The position numbers and the translations under genes are program-made. Below are positions 26,766 to 35,737 of a DNA stretch of 35,895 bases, piece after piece. This stretch comes from Gammaproteobacteria bacterium (GTDB lineage: Bacteria > Pseudomonadota > Gammaproteobacteria > GCA-001735895): assembly GCA_024232855.1 (NCBI GenBank), contig JAAEPH010000421.1, positions 1 to 35,895 of the forward strand, read 5' to 3'. Within the stretch, counting starts at the first letter, position 1. The number at the start of each line of letters is the position of its first letter. The notes beneath the pieces are model-generated. The model saw only the letters and a list, made by a program, of their open reading frames with translations. It was not told the DNA's origin and ran no database searches.

Positions 26766-29138
26766 ATGGAAATAAGCGAAAGCTGGTTGCGCGAATGGTG
26801 CGATCCCCCGGTCGACAGTGAAACCCTGATAAACCAGTTGACCATGGCCGGCCACGAAGTCGAGGGCTGGCGCAACGCCGCGCCCGATTTGGTCGGGGTC
26901 GTGGTTGCCGAGCTTGTCTCGGTTGAAAAACATCCCAATGCCGACAAGCTGAACCTGTGCCAGGTCGATGACGGCAGCGGTCAGTTTGCGGTTGTCTGCG
27001 GCGCGAGCAACGTGCGTGCCGGTTTGAAGGTCGCCTTCGCCCGCATCGGTGCCGAGCTGCCGGGCATCAGGATAAAAAAGACGAAGCTGCGTGGCGTCGA
27101 GTCACAGGGCATGATTTGCTCGGCGCTGGAATTGCAACTGGCTGAAGCTTCGGACGGAATCCTGGAGCTGCCGCAGGATGCGCCGCCCGGTGAGTCGATT
27201 GTTGATTACCTGGCGCTAGCGGACAGAATTTTCGAAATAGATCTGACGCCAAATCGCGGTGACTGCCTGAGCATTGCCGGGGTCGCGCGTGAAGTGGCGG
27301 CGATCAACAAGATTCCACTGCTGCCAGGTAAGGTGACCGAAGTTGCCGACAGTACAGCGCAAGGCTTTAGCGTCGAACTCGAGGCGCCACAACATTGCCC
27401 GCGTTACGTCGGTCGGCTCATCAGCGGCATCGATCCACAAGCTCGGACTCCATTGTGGATGCAGGAAAAATTGCGGCGTTGCGGCTTGCGCCCGATTAGT
27501 CCCGTTGTCGACGTCACCAATTACGTGATGATGGAGCTGGGGCAGCCGATGCACGGCTTCGATTTCGACAAGCTCGAGGGCGGTATCAAGGTGCGCCTGG
27601 CCGAGCCCGGTGAAAAGCTGGCGCTACTCGATCAAAGCGAAGTCGAGTGCGATGCAGATACGCTCCTGATCGCGGACCACGCGGGTGCTGTCGCGCTTGC
27701 CGGAATCATGGGTGGGCTCGATAGTTCGGTGCAGTCCGAGACCCGCGATATATTTCTCGAGGCCGCCCATTTCACCGCGGTCAGGTTGGCGGGCAAGGCG
27801 CGCAAGCTCGGTATGCATACCGATGCGTCGCATCGTTTCGAACGCGGTGTCGATGCGCAGCTGCCGCCGATCGCGATGCAGCGCGCTACCGAACTGTTGA
27901 TCGCCATCGCCGGCGGTGAGGCCGGTCCGCTAATCGATGCGCTGGCGCCTGAGCAGATGCCGCAACTGCCGCGGGTAGAACTACGCCATGAACGCGTGCA
28001 ACGCCTGCTCGGCATCGAGGTCGAGCGTGGCGAAGTCGCCGATATTCTGCAACGCCTGCATATGCAGCTCGACGAAAAGGCGGACGGTTGGCAGGTGACG
28101 CCGCCCAGTTATCGATTCGATATCAATATTGAGGCGGATTTGATCGAAGAGATTGGGCGCCTGATCGGTTACAACAATATTCCCGGCACCCGGGAGGCGT
28201 CGCACATTCGAATGGACAGTTTTTCCGAGCAGCGGGTCGGTGTAAACCGGATTCGAGATGTGCTGGTCGAACAGGGCTATTTTGAAGCTGTCACCTATTC
28301 CTTCGTTTCACCGGAGCTGCAGGCGGTACTCGATCCGGGCCGGTCGACCTTACTCCTGTCTAATCCGATTTCCACGGACATGTCGGTGATGCGTACTCGC
28401 TTGCTGCCGGGCCTGATACAGGCCTTGCGACACAACCTCAATCGACAACAGTCGCGGGTCAGGTTATTTGAAACCGGGCTGTGCTTCGTGCCATCCGATG
28501 AGGGCCTGGCGCAAACGCCTCATATCGCTGCTGTAATCAGTGGGGGCCGTTTTGAGGAAGGGCTTTACTCACAGGGCGATCCTGTTGATTTTTTCGATAT
28601 CAAGGGCGATCTCGAAGCCATCCTGAGATTGGCAAATGGCGCGACGACGAGATTCGAGCCTTCGACTAATCCGGTCCTGCATCCAGGGCAGGGCGCCGAA
28701 GTGAGTCTGAACGGCGAGAACATCGGTTTTGTCGGTGGATTGCACCCGACCGTACTGGAAGCGCTCGATATAAATCAACCGGTTTTCGTGTTCGAGATCG
28801 AACTTTCCTCGATTCGTGATGCAAAGTTGCCAAATTTCAGTGAATTGTCGCGATTTCCGTCGATCAGGCGCGATATTTCGATAACGGTTGATGAAGATAT
28901 GCCGGTTCAGCGGTTGCTCGATAACATATTTTCAATAAAAAATGAAATTTTGCAGGAAGTATTTGTATTTGACGTCTATACTGGAAAAGAAGTGAGAAAT
29001 AGTCGAAAAAGTGTCGCTTTGGGCTTGATTTTACAGGACTTTTCACGCACCCTTATCGACGAGGATGTGGAAAATCTGGTTATAAAAATCCTTGCACAAC
29101 TAAAAGAACACTGTAACGCCGTTTTGAGGGAGAGCTGA
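26766..29138 (+). CDS. pheT: Phenylalanyl-tRNA synthetase beta subunit
   Basis: 790 residues. An EMAP/OB-fold tRNA-binding domain (about 40-150, [12 protein letters not shown]) comes first, then the B3/B4 editing domain, B5 domain, catalytic-like core ([15 protein letters not shown] onward) and a C-terminal ferredoxin-like anticodon domain ([11 protein letters not shown]). Full length for the family. The stop TGA overlaps the ihfA start by one base (TGATG), so the two are coupled as in E. coli. Confidence 0.96.
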   Translation: MEISESWLREWCDPPVDSETLINQLTMAGHEVEGWRNAAPDLVGVVVAELVSVEKHPNADKLNLCQVDDGSGQFAVVCGASNVRAGLKVAFARIGAELPGIRIKKTKLRGVESQGMICSALELQLAEASDGILELPQDAPPGESIVDYLALADRIFEIDLTPNRGDCLSIAGVAREVAAINKIPLLPGKVTEVADSTAQGFSVELEAPQHCPRYVGRLISGIDPQARTPLWMQEKLRRCGLRPISPVVDVTNYVMMELGQPMHGFDFDKLEGGIKVRLAEPGEKLALLDQSEVECDADTLLIADHAGAVALAGIMGGLDSSVQSETRDIFLEAAHFTAVRLAGKARKLGMHTDASHRFERGVDAQLPPIAMQRATELLIAIAGGEAGPLIDALAPEQMPQLPRVELRHERVQRLLGIEVERGEVADILQRLHMQLDEKADGWQVTPPSYRFDINIEADLIEEIGRLIGYNNIPGTREASHIRMDSFSEQRVGVNRIRDVLVEQGYFEAVTYSFVSPELQAVLDPGRSTLLLSNPISTDMSVMRTRLLPGLIQALRHNLNRQQSRVRLFETGLCFVPSDEGLAQTPHIAAVISGGRFEEGLYSQGDPVDFFDIKGDLEAILRLANGATTRFEPSTNPVLHPGQGAEVSLNGENIGFVGGLHPTVLEALDINQPVFVFEIELSSIRDAKLPNFSELSRFPSIRRDISITVDEDMPVQRLLDNIFSIKNEILQEVFVFDVYTGKEVRNSRKSVALGLILQDFSRTLIDEDVENLVIKILAQLKEHCNAVLRES

Positions 29139-29440
29139 TGTCACTGACCAAGGCTGATATGGCCGAAATGCTATTTGAGGAGCTTGGTCTCAACAAGAGA
29201 GAAGCTAAGGAAATCGTCGAACAGTTTTTCGAGGAAGTAAAAGTAGCCCTCGAAACCGGACACCAGGTTAAATTGTCTGGTTTCGGAAATTTTCTAACCC
29301 GGTCAAAGGCCGAAAGGCCAGGCCGTAACCCGAAAACTGGCGAAGAAATCCCGATCTCTGCCAGGAAGGTGGTAACATTTCGGCCGGGGCAGAAATTAAA
29401 AATAAGAGTGGAAGCGTATGCTGGAAGCGAGCAACAATAA
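29138..29440 (+). CDS. ihfA: Integration host factor subunit alpha
   Basis: 100 residues: [27 protein letters not shown], then KLSGFGNF, and the DNA-intercalating arm [21 protein letters not shown] of the IHF/HU family. It bends DNA and works as a heterodimer with IhfB, which is not in this window. The ribosome site GGGAG is at the end of pheT. IHF-alpha rather than HU is favoured by its position after pheT. Confidence 0.95.
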   Translation: MSLTKADMAEMLFEELGLNKREAKEIVEQFFEEVKVALETGHQVKLSGFGNFLTRSKAERPGRNPKTGEEIPISARKVVTFRPGQKLKIRVEAYAGSEQQ

Positions 29441-29774
29441 CGAATTACCGGTAATCCCAGGTAAACGTTACTTCACCATCGGTGAAGTTGCTGAGCTCTG
29501 CGACGTCAAACCTCACGTTCTACGCTACTGGGAACAGGAATTTCCCCAGTTAAAGCCGGTCAAGCGGCGCGGCAATCGAAGATACTACCAACGTCACGAT
29601 GTTTTGCTGATCCGCCAGATCCGCAGCCTGTTGTATGACGAGGGTTTCACCATTGGCGGTGCGCGTCAACGCCTCGAAGGCGAGGGCAGCAAGGACGATG
29701 CCAGCCAGAGCCAGCAAATCATCCGCCAGACCCTGGTCGAACTCGAAGAGCTTCTGACCTTGCTAAAACGCTAA
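29418..29774 (+). CDS. MerR-family regulator downstream of ihfA
   Basis: 118 residues: an N-terminal winged-helix MerR domain ([20 protein letters not shown], then [15 protein letters not shown]) and a short C-terminal helix, without the cysteines of metal sensors. It overlaps ihfA by 23 bp. This small MerR protein follows ihfA in many gammaproteobacteria; its target is not well defined. Confidence 0.9.
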   Translation: MLEASNNNELPVIPGKRYFTIGEVAELCDVKPHVLRYWEQEFPQLKPVKRRGNRRYYQRHDVLLIRQIRSLLYDEGFTIGGARQRLEGEGSKDDASQSQQIIRQTLVELEELLTLLKR

Positions 29775-29801
29775 ATCTAGCGTCAAATACCATATTTCAA
29801 A

Positions 29802-29878
29802 CGGGGCGTAGCGCAGCCTGGTAGCGTACCTGCCTGGGGGGCAGGTGGTCGTGAGTTCGAATCTCGCCGCCCCGACCA
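29802..29878 (+). tRNA. tRNA-Pro(GGG)
   Basis: 77 nt cloverleaf: acceptor CGGGGCG/CGCCCCG, D arm GCGCAGCCTGGTAGCG, anticodon stem CCTGC/GCAGG with loop CTGGGGG (anticodon GGG), T-loop TTCGAAT and encoded CCA. It reads CCC (and CCU). The 3' CCA runs straight into the terminator stem. tRNA-Pro after the ihfA-MerR pair is the usual gammaproteobacterial order. Confidence 0.97.
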
Positions 29879-29940
29879 ATTTAAAGAAATAAAAAAAGCC
29901 TCTTACCGAAAGTTTGAGGCTTTTTTTATTTCTTTAAATT
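29878..29940. terminator. Bidirectional terminator with a perfect 25-bp stem
   Basis: Arms 29878-29902 and 29916-29940 are exact reverse complements, joined by a 13-base loop. The inner core is AAAAAAAGCCTC/GAGGCTTTTTTT, so each strand has a GC stem followed by a T-run. The symmetry extends outward through AATTTAAAGAAAT. It ends the thrS-to-tRNA-Pro transcription block. Confidence 0.9.
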
Positions 29941-29973
29941 GGGCGGGAAGATGTGGACCGAATTAGAGGTTCA

Positions 29974-30097
29974 CAAATTGGCAGGGACTGCCGATTTGCA
30001 CAGCGCGTAGCGCTGCCCGCAGGCCGCTCTCGTGCATCCATGCACTACGCGGCACCTGGGCATCCTGCCCATTGGGTGCCGGCCATGGATGGCCGGC
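29974..30097. repeat. Chain of five hairpins
   Basis: In order: CAAAT-T-GGCAG-GGA-CTGCC-G-ATTTG (29974-29998), CAGCGC-GTA-GCGCTG (30001-30015), GTGCAT-CC-ATGCAC (30032-30045), GGGCA-TCC-TGCCC (30058-30070, inside an outer GGCACC/GGTGCC stem) and GCCGGCCAT-GG-ATGGCCGGC (30078-30097). The first two, the CCCGCAGG word and the fourth parallel the chain at 22285. No protein-coding frame is plausible. Confidence 0.7.
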
Positions 30098-30295
30098 ATG
30101 AAATCCTCTCGCCTGGGTAAAAATCCTCTCGATCCCGCCGGTCCGACCTATCGGGTCAAGCAAAGGGATGACAGTTGTTGTAGCAAGACCTGATTTTACT
30201 CTCCCAGTTTCCGTAATTGCCGAGCACGACTGCATGGACGCAGGAGGTAGAGCAATGCAGGAGCAATTGCCGAGGAATTCGGTGAGCGATGCGGG
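30098..30295. other. Non-coding region rich in palindromic words
   Basis: I see no gene. It contains GACC-TATCG-GGTC near 30145, CTGC-ATGGAC-GCAG near 30230 and GCAAT-GCAGGAGCA-ATTGC near 30254, in the same style as the preceding chain. The words GGTCCGAC and TATCGG recur from 3886-3900. AGCGATGCGGGCTA occurs both here (before the antiporter stop) and near 9381. Confidence 0.5.
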
Positions 30296-32794
30296 CTAGT
30301 CATCGCTGATTTTTGGTGCGTGATCCGCTCCGCGCTCGTCGTGAATAGACTGGAACGCATCTTTAACGGCCGGATACTTTTCGAGGATCTTCAGCATCGA
30401 ACGCATCGATATCCTGAGCAGGATACAAGGTGTCCTGGCCTTGATGGTTGCCGAACGCACGTGCCTTCCACGTTCAAACTCCGCCAGTAGCGCCGATTCG
30501 CCCATGATATCCCCGTCGCCGAGCTGCGCCACACGATGGGCATAACTCAACGCGTCTGTACGCCATACCTCGACCTTGCCGACAATGATGATATAAAAAT
30601 TATCGCCGGTCTCGTAGGCGCCCATTATGGTATCCCCGGGCAGGAAGTTGATAATGGTCGCATTCTTGCCCAGGTAATCGAGATCCTGGCGGGACAATTC
30701 CTCGAGCAACTTCAGGTCCGTGAGCATCTCGATGACGTCACTGTCGTCGCCCGCCACGGCGGGTTCCATCTCCTGGAGGCGTTCGATTTTCTTGTGCACC
30801 TTGTGTTGCGTCGATACGTAACCCTTGGAACTCAGGTCACCGTGTTCGTATTGATCCTTGACGTGGTTCCAGCCACTGTAGATGGTTGAACGTTGAGCCA
30901 GCAGATCGAGGTAGCGACGGTAGAAATCCGGGAAGCGTACGCGAGCCATCTTCAGGTTCTTGCGGTAATGCTTCTTCCTCTGCTTGTAAATAGCGATGAC
31001 TTTCTCGCGTGCTTCCGTCACGAGGTCATCCTGGCTTTGCAGCAGGGTGATGACGGCCTCGCACATCAATACGTGCGCCAGATTGCGTTGCAGTTGCTGC
31101 ACCATGCGCGTTCCCTGGAATCTGGACATCAGGCTTGACGACCAGCGCCGCTCGCGGATGAAGCGCAGGAAAGTTTCTTCCATGCGTTGAAAAAAACTCT
31201 GTTTGCTGCGTTCGTGCTGGCTTTCGGTTTCGCTTCCCCCCTGGCGCAAGTCCTCGCGCATGTCGTATAGCCGGTTAAGCATATCCAGGTAAATATACTG
31301 ACTGATGTAACCGGTCTCGTAGAGATTTTTAAGTTCTCTGCGTTCGATATGGTAGGCGCGTAACCTGGCGATAAAATCATCGTCACCGTGTTGTTCGGCC
31401 TCCTCGTCAAACAAACCCATCCCGAACGCGATTTCAATGTCGAGCAAGGTTCGTTTGACGTCCATTTTGGGCGCCAGCTTGTTTTGCAGCAGCCTCGATA
31501 AATTGGTACGCAGTTTGTGACGCGCATCGATGAGCACGCTGCGTAATTCCAGCTCTTCTCCCTTCGATAGCTCATTCATTCCGAGACGCTGCATCAAAGG
31601 ACGGATCGTAGGTGCGCTCACCAGCAGCGTGAACAGTACGACACCGATAGTAAGATCGAACAGAAACTGGCGCTCGGGCAGGTCGCTCGGAATCGACAGA
31701 ACCACGGCAATGGCCAGCCCACCCTTGAGCCCGCCCCACCACATGATGTGACGCTCACCCATGGTTACCTGCGGTAGCTTGAACCAGCGAACGGTCAAGG
31801 GTACAAACGTGTATATCGATAGTGCGCGCGCCGTCAATACCAATGCCACGACGATAAAAACGGGTCCGAGACGCGACATGACATCGTCGGTATTAACCGA
31901 CAGCCCCACCATTAAAAACAATAGTGAGTTACAGCATAGCGCAATGACTTCCCAGGTTTCGCTGATCGAATGCGTCGCATCCTGGCGAATGCGCGACATT
32001 CCGAACAGGCGCAATGCGATTGCCGCGCCGACAACCGCCATGACGCCCGATACGTGCAGGCTGTGTTCGCCGACAACGAAGGCGGCATAGGCGGTAACGA
32101 TCGAAGTGGCCAGGATGACGCTGATATTGGCTTTCATCCGGTAGAGCAACTCGCAGGTGACAAAACCGAGGAAGCTGCCGAACAGGGCGCCACCAATAAA
32201 AACGCGCAAAAACTCCAGGAAAACGTTGTCGATATCGGAAAAACCAATGCTGCTACCTTCGACGGCTATGGCGAGCAGAATCGAAAACGCGACGATAGCG
32301 GTCGCGTCATTGAGCAGCGACTCCCCCTCGACCAGCACATTCAGTCGATTGGGTGCGCCGAGTTCCTTGAATAGCGCGACCACGGCTACCGGATCGGTGG
32401 CTGAAATTAGCGCACCGAAAACCAGCGCGATGATTAGCCTGGTATCCAATGCGAGCCATACCCCGAGGCCGACTATAAATGTCGATATCAGCATTCCCGG
32501 AATAGCCAATATCAACACCGCGGGCAGGTCCTTGGTCAACTGGCGCGCATCCAGTGCGAACCCGGACTCAAAAATGAGCGCCGGTAGAAAAATAAACAAC
32601 ATGACCTGCGGGCTGAGTTCGAAATCCTTCAACGGTTGCAGCACGGGCCAGTGTTCGGCCAGGTCGCTCAGCAGAACGCCGATTACGACCAGGATGACGG
32701 TAAAAGGAATGGGTAGCTTACGGCACAGGCCGGTAACCAGCATTGCGATGCCCAACAAAACAACCAGGGCGAATACTGCTTCTGAAACCGGCAT
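30296..32794 (-). CDS. CPA1 Na+/H+ antiporter with C-terminal cyclic-nucleotide-binding domain (SOS1-like layout)
   Basis: 832 residues from Met 32794 (MPVSEAVFALVVLLG); the ORF track start at 32836 adds 14 hydrophilic residues. The first ~410 form a CPA1/NhaP membrane domain with ISATDPVAVVALFKELGAP and VEGESLLNDATAIV (the ND pair of CPA1 exchangers) and WGGLKGGLAIAVVLS. A ~300-residue cytosolic helical region follows. The last ~115 residues are a cyclic-nucleotide-binding domain with FLPGDTIM and GDIMGESALL. Likely role: sodium export coupled to proton entry, gated by the cytosolic part. Plant SOS1 and animal sperm NHE share this order. Confidence 0.9.
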   Translation of the reverse strand: MPVSEAVFALVVLLGIAMLVTGLCRKLPIPFTVILVVIGVLLSDLAEHWPVLQPLKDFELSPQVMLFIFLPALIFESGFALDARQLTKDLPAVLILAIPGMLISTFIVGLGVWLALDTRLIIALVFGALISATDPVAVVALFKELGAPNRLNVLVEGESLLNDATAIVAFSILLAIAVEGSSIGFSDIDNVFLEFLRVFIGGALFGSFLGFVTCELLYRMKANISVILATSIVTAYAAFVVGEHSLHVSGVMAVVGAAIALRLFGMSRIRQDATHSISETWEVIALCCNSLLFLMVGLSVNTDDVMSRLGPVFIVVALVLTARALSIYTFVPLTVRWFKLPQVTMGERHIMWWGGLKGGLAIAVVLSIPSDLPERQFLFDLTIGVVLFTLLVSAPTIRPLMQRLGMNELSKGEELELRSVLIDARHKLRTNLSRLLQNKLAPKMDVKRTLLDIEIAFGMGLFDEEAEQHGDDDFIARLRAYHIERRELKNLYETGYISQYIYLDMLNRLYDMREDLRQGGSETESQHERSKQSFFQRMEETFLRFIRERRWSSSLMSRFQGTRMVQQLQRNLAHVLMCEAVITLLQSQDDLVTEAREKVIAIYKQRKKHYRKNLKMARVRFPDFYRRYLDLLAQRSTIYSGWNHVKDQYEHGDLSSKGYVSTQHKVHKKIERLQEMEPAVAGDDSDVIEMLTDLKLLEELSRQDLDYLGKNATIINFLPGDTIMGAYETGDNFYIIIVGKVEVWRTDALSYAHRVAQLGDGDIMGESALLAEFERGRHVRSATIKARTPCILLRISMRSMLKILEKYPAVKDAFQSIHDERGADHAPKISDD

Positions 32795-32885
32795 GTGGCT
32801 TTTACCTGGGCGATGAAATCCAAAATACGCTCGCATCTAACGCATGTCAACGCAGCAATTCCCGTAGCAGAATATAGCGAATGTC

Positions 32886-32901
32886 CAATCTATCTAGATT
32901 G
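32886..32901. promoter_or_regulatory. Inverted repeat in the antiporter/hydrolase divergent region
   Basis: CAATCTA-TC-TAGATTG is a perfect 7-bp inverted repeat with a 2-bp centre, placed 92 bp upstream of the antiporter start. It has the shape of an operator, but the regulator is unknown. A second small hairpin, GGTAC-GGAAAA-GTACC, lies at 32996-33011. Confidence 0.35.
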
Positions 32902-33064
32902 CCCGCAGATTATGCCGGATTTCAGCAATATCGTACATTGGTAAACTGGCCTTCATTTCGAACACATTTCTCGCTTCACTTGCAATTATGCTAATGGTAC
33001 GGAAAAGTACCCGATAGAGTGGATAATGGCGGACAGGCCGGTTAGGCAACAGGAGGAAAGATTA

Positions 33065-33673
33065 GTGAGCACAGGGCAAGGTATTAGAGACAAGCTGGTC
33101 GAGGTGGATGATTCGATGCTGATCGTGATCGATGTTCAGGATAGCTTCCTCCACAAGTACGACAACGCAAGGTCACAGGATGTAGTTGCCAGGGTCGTGT
33201 GGTTGTTGCAAGCGGCGATTCTGATGAATGTCCCGGTTGTTGCGATGGCTGAAGACCTCGCCATTTCAGGCGGTCTCAACCAGAAGGTTCATGACGCCCT
33301 GCCCGAGGGGGCTGTCGTTCATGACAAGGATGCGTTCGGCCTGACTTACAATGCGAAAATCCTGGCAGCCGTGAAAGCCACCGGGCGCAACACGGCTGTC
33401 CTGGTTGGTGTGGAAACCGATGTATGCGTATCGCAATCGGCGCTCGGATTGATCAATCACGGATATCAGGTTGTCGTGATCAAGGATGCGGTGGCGACCA
33501 CGGAGCCCGATGAAGAGATCGGCTTGTCGCGTATGCGGGAAGCGGGCGCGGCGGTATGCTCGGTCAAATCCCTGTACTATGAATGGCTGCGTTCCGTTTC
33601 CAATGCGAGGCGCCTGGACGAATTGGCACCCGAACTCGAAAACGCGCTACTCCCCGGCTCATTGGTGTTGTGA
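33065..33673 (+). CDS. Isochorismatase-family cysteine hydrolase
   Basis: 202 residues from GTG 33065. The catalytic triad positions of the family are visible: Asp in VIDVQDSF, Lys in VHDKDAF, and Cys in GVETDVCVSQSA, preceded by the cis-peptide region. Members hydrolyse amides such as nicotinamide or N-carbamoyl compounds; the substrate here is unknown. The ORF track starts at ATG 33026, but a textbook AGGAGG (33051-33056) lies 8 bases before the GTG, so the later start is preferred. Confidence 0.88.
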   Translation: MSTGQGIRDKLVEVDDSMLIVIDVQDSFLHKYDNARSQDVVARVVWLLQAAILMNVPVVAMAEDLAISGGLNQKVHDALPEGAVVHDKDAFGLTYNAKILAAVKATGRNTAVLVGVETDVCVSQSALGLINHGYQVVVIKDAVATTEPDEEIGLSRMREAGAAVCSVKSLYYEWLRSVSNARRLDELAPELENALLPGSLVL

Positions 33674-33710
33674 CCGCAGCTCGAATCGTACCACCAGGCC
33701 GTAAATGGCA

Positions 33711-33746
33711 GGCTCAATATCCGGTCGTCTTGAGCCGGCTTTTTTG
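33711..33746 (+). terminator. Intrinsic terminator overlapping the ddl 3' end
   Basis: GGCTCAA and TTGAGCC pair around a 12-base loop and are followed by GGCTTTTTTG on the plus strand. It serves the hydrolase gene, and its sequence also encodes the last residues of convergent ddl. Confidence 0.65.
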
Positions 33747-34814
33747 CTCGTGCTCCTCGAGTGCGAGTTGAATCAGGCGATCGATCAAGCCCGTGTACGA
33801 TAGCCCGGATTCCAGCCACAGCTTCGGGTACATGCTGATGGCGGTAAACCCAGGTATCGTGTTGATTTCATTGATGAATATCTCGCCACCTGGCGTCAGA
33901 AACATGTCGACTCGCGCCATGCCTCTGGATTCCAGCACCTTGAATGCGGCAATCGCGGCCTGCTGTACCCGGTGCAGGGTATCCGGTTCCAGGCTTGCCG
34001 GGATTATCAACTTTGCGCCATCGGCATCGATGTACTTTTTCTCATAGGAGTAAAAACCGTCATCGGTTCCGATTTCGCCTACGCTCGATGCCAGCGGTTC
34101 GTCGTTGCCGAGCACCGAGCACTCGATTTCGCGCCCGACAATGTTCTCTTCCAGCACGACCTTGGTGTCGTATTGCAGCGCGCTATCAATAGCGCCATCG
34201 AGCCCCGATGGGTCCGAAACCTTCACCACGCCCACCGATGAACCCATGTTGGCGGGCTTGACATAAACCGGGTAGCCAAAGGACTGTTCGATTTGCTGCC
34301 GCAATTCCTCGCACATTTCATTGCGTCGAATGCAGATGTGGTGCGCCACCGCAATGCCAGCATCGCGCAGCAAGCGTTTCGATACGTCCTTGTCCATTGC
34401 GATGGCCGAGCCGAGGATATCACTGCCGACACAGGGGACATTGGCCAGTTTTGCCAGCCCCTGTACCGAGCCATCTTCACCATAGGGGCCATGCAGCAAG
34501 GGAAATATGACATCGATCGCGGGCAGGGGAGAACTACCCTGCAGGTTGATCAGCACCCCGGCCTGGTCGCCCGGCAACAGTGAGACCGGGCTGTTGCTCC
34601 TGTTCAGCGTGATCAATCGCGGATCGTCCGAGTTCAGCAGCGAAATGGACTTCTCGTTCAGGAACCATGCTCCGTTTCGGTCGATGCCGATCAGCACCGG
34701 CTCATATTTTTCCTGATCGATTGCGTCGATGACATTGCGGGCGGATTGAAGCGATACCTCGTGCTCAGCTGAGCGTCCACCGAAAAGTATTGCTACGCGA
34801 ATTTTTCTTTGCAT
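33714..34814 (-). CDS. ddl: D-alanine--D-alanine ligase
   Basis: Joins two D-alanines with ATP for the peptidoglycan stem peptide, in the cytosol. 366 residues with the ATP-grasp layout: N-terminal VAILFGGRSAEHEVSLQSA, central LLHGPYGEDGSVQGL, YVKPANMGSSVGV, the flexible loop with YSYEKKYI, and metal-binding INEINTIPGFT. The length and the GPYGEDG insert suggest the DdlA type. It is alone here, not in the dcw division cluster, so another ddl may exist elsewhere. The C-terminal end overlaps a terminator for the opposite gene. Confidence 0.95.
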   Translation of the reverse strand: MQRKIRVAILFGGRSAEHEVSLQSARNVIDAIDQEKYEPVLIGIDRNGAWFLNEKSISLLNSDDPRLITLNRSNSPVSLLPGDQAGVLINLQGSSPLPAIDVIFPLLHGPYGEDGSVQGLAKLANVPCVGSDILGSAIAMDKDVSKRLLRDAGIAVAHHICIRRNEMCEELRQQIEQSFGYPVYVKPANMGSSVGVVKVSDPSGLDGAIDSALQYDTKVVLEENIVGREIECSVLGNDEPLASSVGEIGTDDGFYSYEKKYIDADGAKLIIPASLEPDTLHRVQQAAIAAFKVLESRGMARVDMFLTPGGEIFINEINTIPGFTAISMYPKLWLESGLSYTGLIDRLIQLALEEHEQKSRLKTTGY

Positions 34815-35022
34815 GTGATAACTGTCTGTAAATCCAGGTGAGTAAGTGGTGAATTCCGTCAGCGGTACCAGTTTATAGCAGTCACCATAAACTGCGATAC
34901 CAATTCTCGATTTCGGGCTTTGCGGTCACCTTCCTGGACACGCCGCCGGAACCAGCCCGGGCCGGCGTCCACCGGCAGGGAGACGGTTTGACTTCGCGTT
35001 GCCAGACATTTATCGGTTGCCC

Positions 35023-35088
35023 TCAAACCGCCAGGCTGAGTGCGATCCACATGACGACAAACACAAGCAAAAAAGTATTTGGCTGCAT
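35023..35088 (-). CDS. Possible 21-residue membrane peptide
   Basis: Below the ORF-track cut-off. MQPNTFLLVFVVMWIALSLAV is one short hydrophobic helix with a clean stop. AAGGTGG, a good Shine-Dalgarno match, lies 8 bases upstream of the ATG. It resembles bacterial single-helix small proteins in form, with no family recognised. In the rest of the 34815-35195 gap I see no gene. Confidence 0.3.
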   Translation of the reverse strand: MQPNTFLLVFVVMWIALSLAV

Positions 35089-35195
35089 AAGCGCGTCCAC
35101 CTTAATAAAATCTGGCCCCGGTTTGTACTTTTTTGATTTTATGTTTGAATGCAGGCCATTAGTTTTTTTGATTGCGAAATTCGCGGGAAGTTCAG

Positions 35196-35636
35196 ATGGC
35201 AAAACAGGAACCAGGCGAGCGTGACGGGTATCGTCACTTTTTAACCATTACCACTCGCTGGATGGACAACGATATCTATGGACACATTAACAACGTCCAG
35301 TACTACAGCTATTTCGATACGGTTATCAATCGCTTCCTGATAGAGCACGGGGTGCTCGATATTCATGCGGGCGAGGTCATCGGTCTCGCCGTCGAAAGCC
35401 ACTGCAATTATTTCAGCAGTGCGGCCTTCCCGGATGATATCGAAGCGGGCCTGCGGGTCGCCCACCTTGGCCGCAGTTCCGTGCGCTACGAAGTCGGACT
35501 GTTTATCCAGGGCCGTGATTCAGCCGTTGCGCAGGGCCATTTTGTCCACGTATACGTCGATCGACAGGGCGGACAACCGGTCGGTATTCCCGAAAACCTG
35601 CGTTCGGCGTTGTCGATACTGCTCGAACCAGCATAA
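35196..35636 (+). CDS. Acyl-CoA thioesterase, hotdog fold (YbgC/FadM type)
   Basis: 146 residues from ATG 35196 (MAKQEPGERDGY). The signature RWMDNDIYGHINNVQYYSYFDT contains the aspartate-x-x-GH/N catalytic pattern of 4-hydroxybenzoyl-CoA-thioesterase-like proteins, followed by hotdog strands and the HVYVDRQGGQPVGIPENLR ending. It probably cleaves a cytosolic acyl-CoA; the chain is unknown. The ORF track uses TTG 35172; the ATG has a GGGAAG ribosome site, so it is preferred. Confidence 0.88.
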   Translation: MAKQEPGERDGYRHFLTITTRWMDNDIYGHINNVQYYSYFDTVINRFLIEHGVLDIHAGEVIGLAVESHCNYFSSAAFPDDIEAGLRVAHLGRSSVRYEVGLFIQGRDSAVAQGHFVHVYVDRQGGQPVGIPENLRSALSILLEPA

Positions 35637-35706
35637 TTCCCGCGTTGATCGCTAGCCAGTCGGTCTACTGCGATTTAGGGGCCAGGCTACGGATATTTCC
35701 CGGGGA

Positions 35707-35737
35707 GGTTCTCGCGGAGGCGCGGAGCGCGGGGAGG
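35707..35737. repeat. GAGGCGC-type repeat, half unit
   Basis: GGTTCTCGCGGAGGCGCGGAG matches the left end of copies A-C, but no matching right end follows before the window stops. Confidence 0.55.

Noticed and set aside
34859-35050. 63-aa minus-strand ORF upstream of ddl
   Set aside because: No recognisable domain, no ribosome site, and composition of a chance frame.
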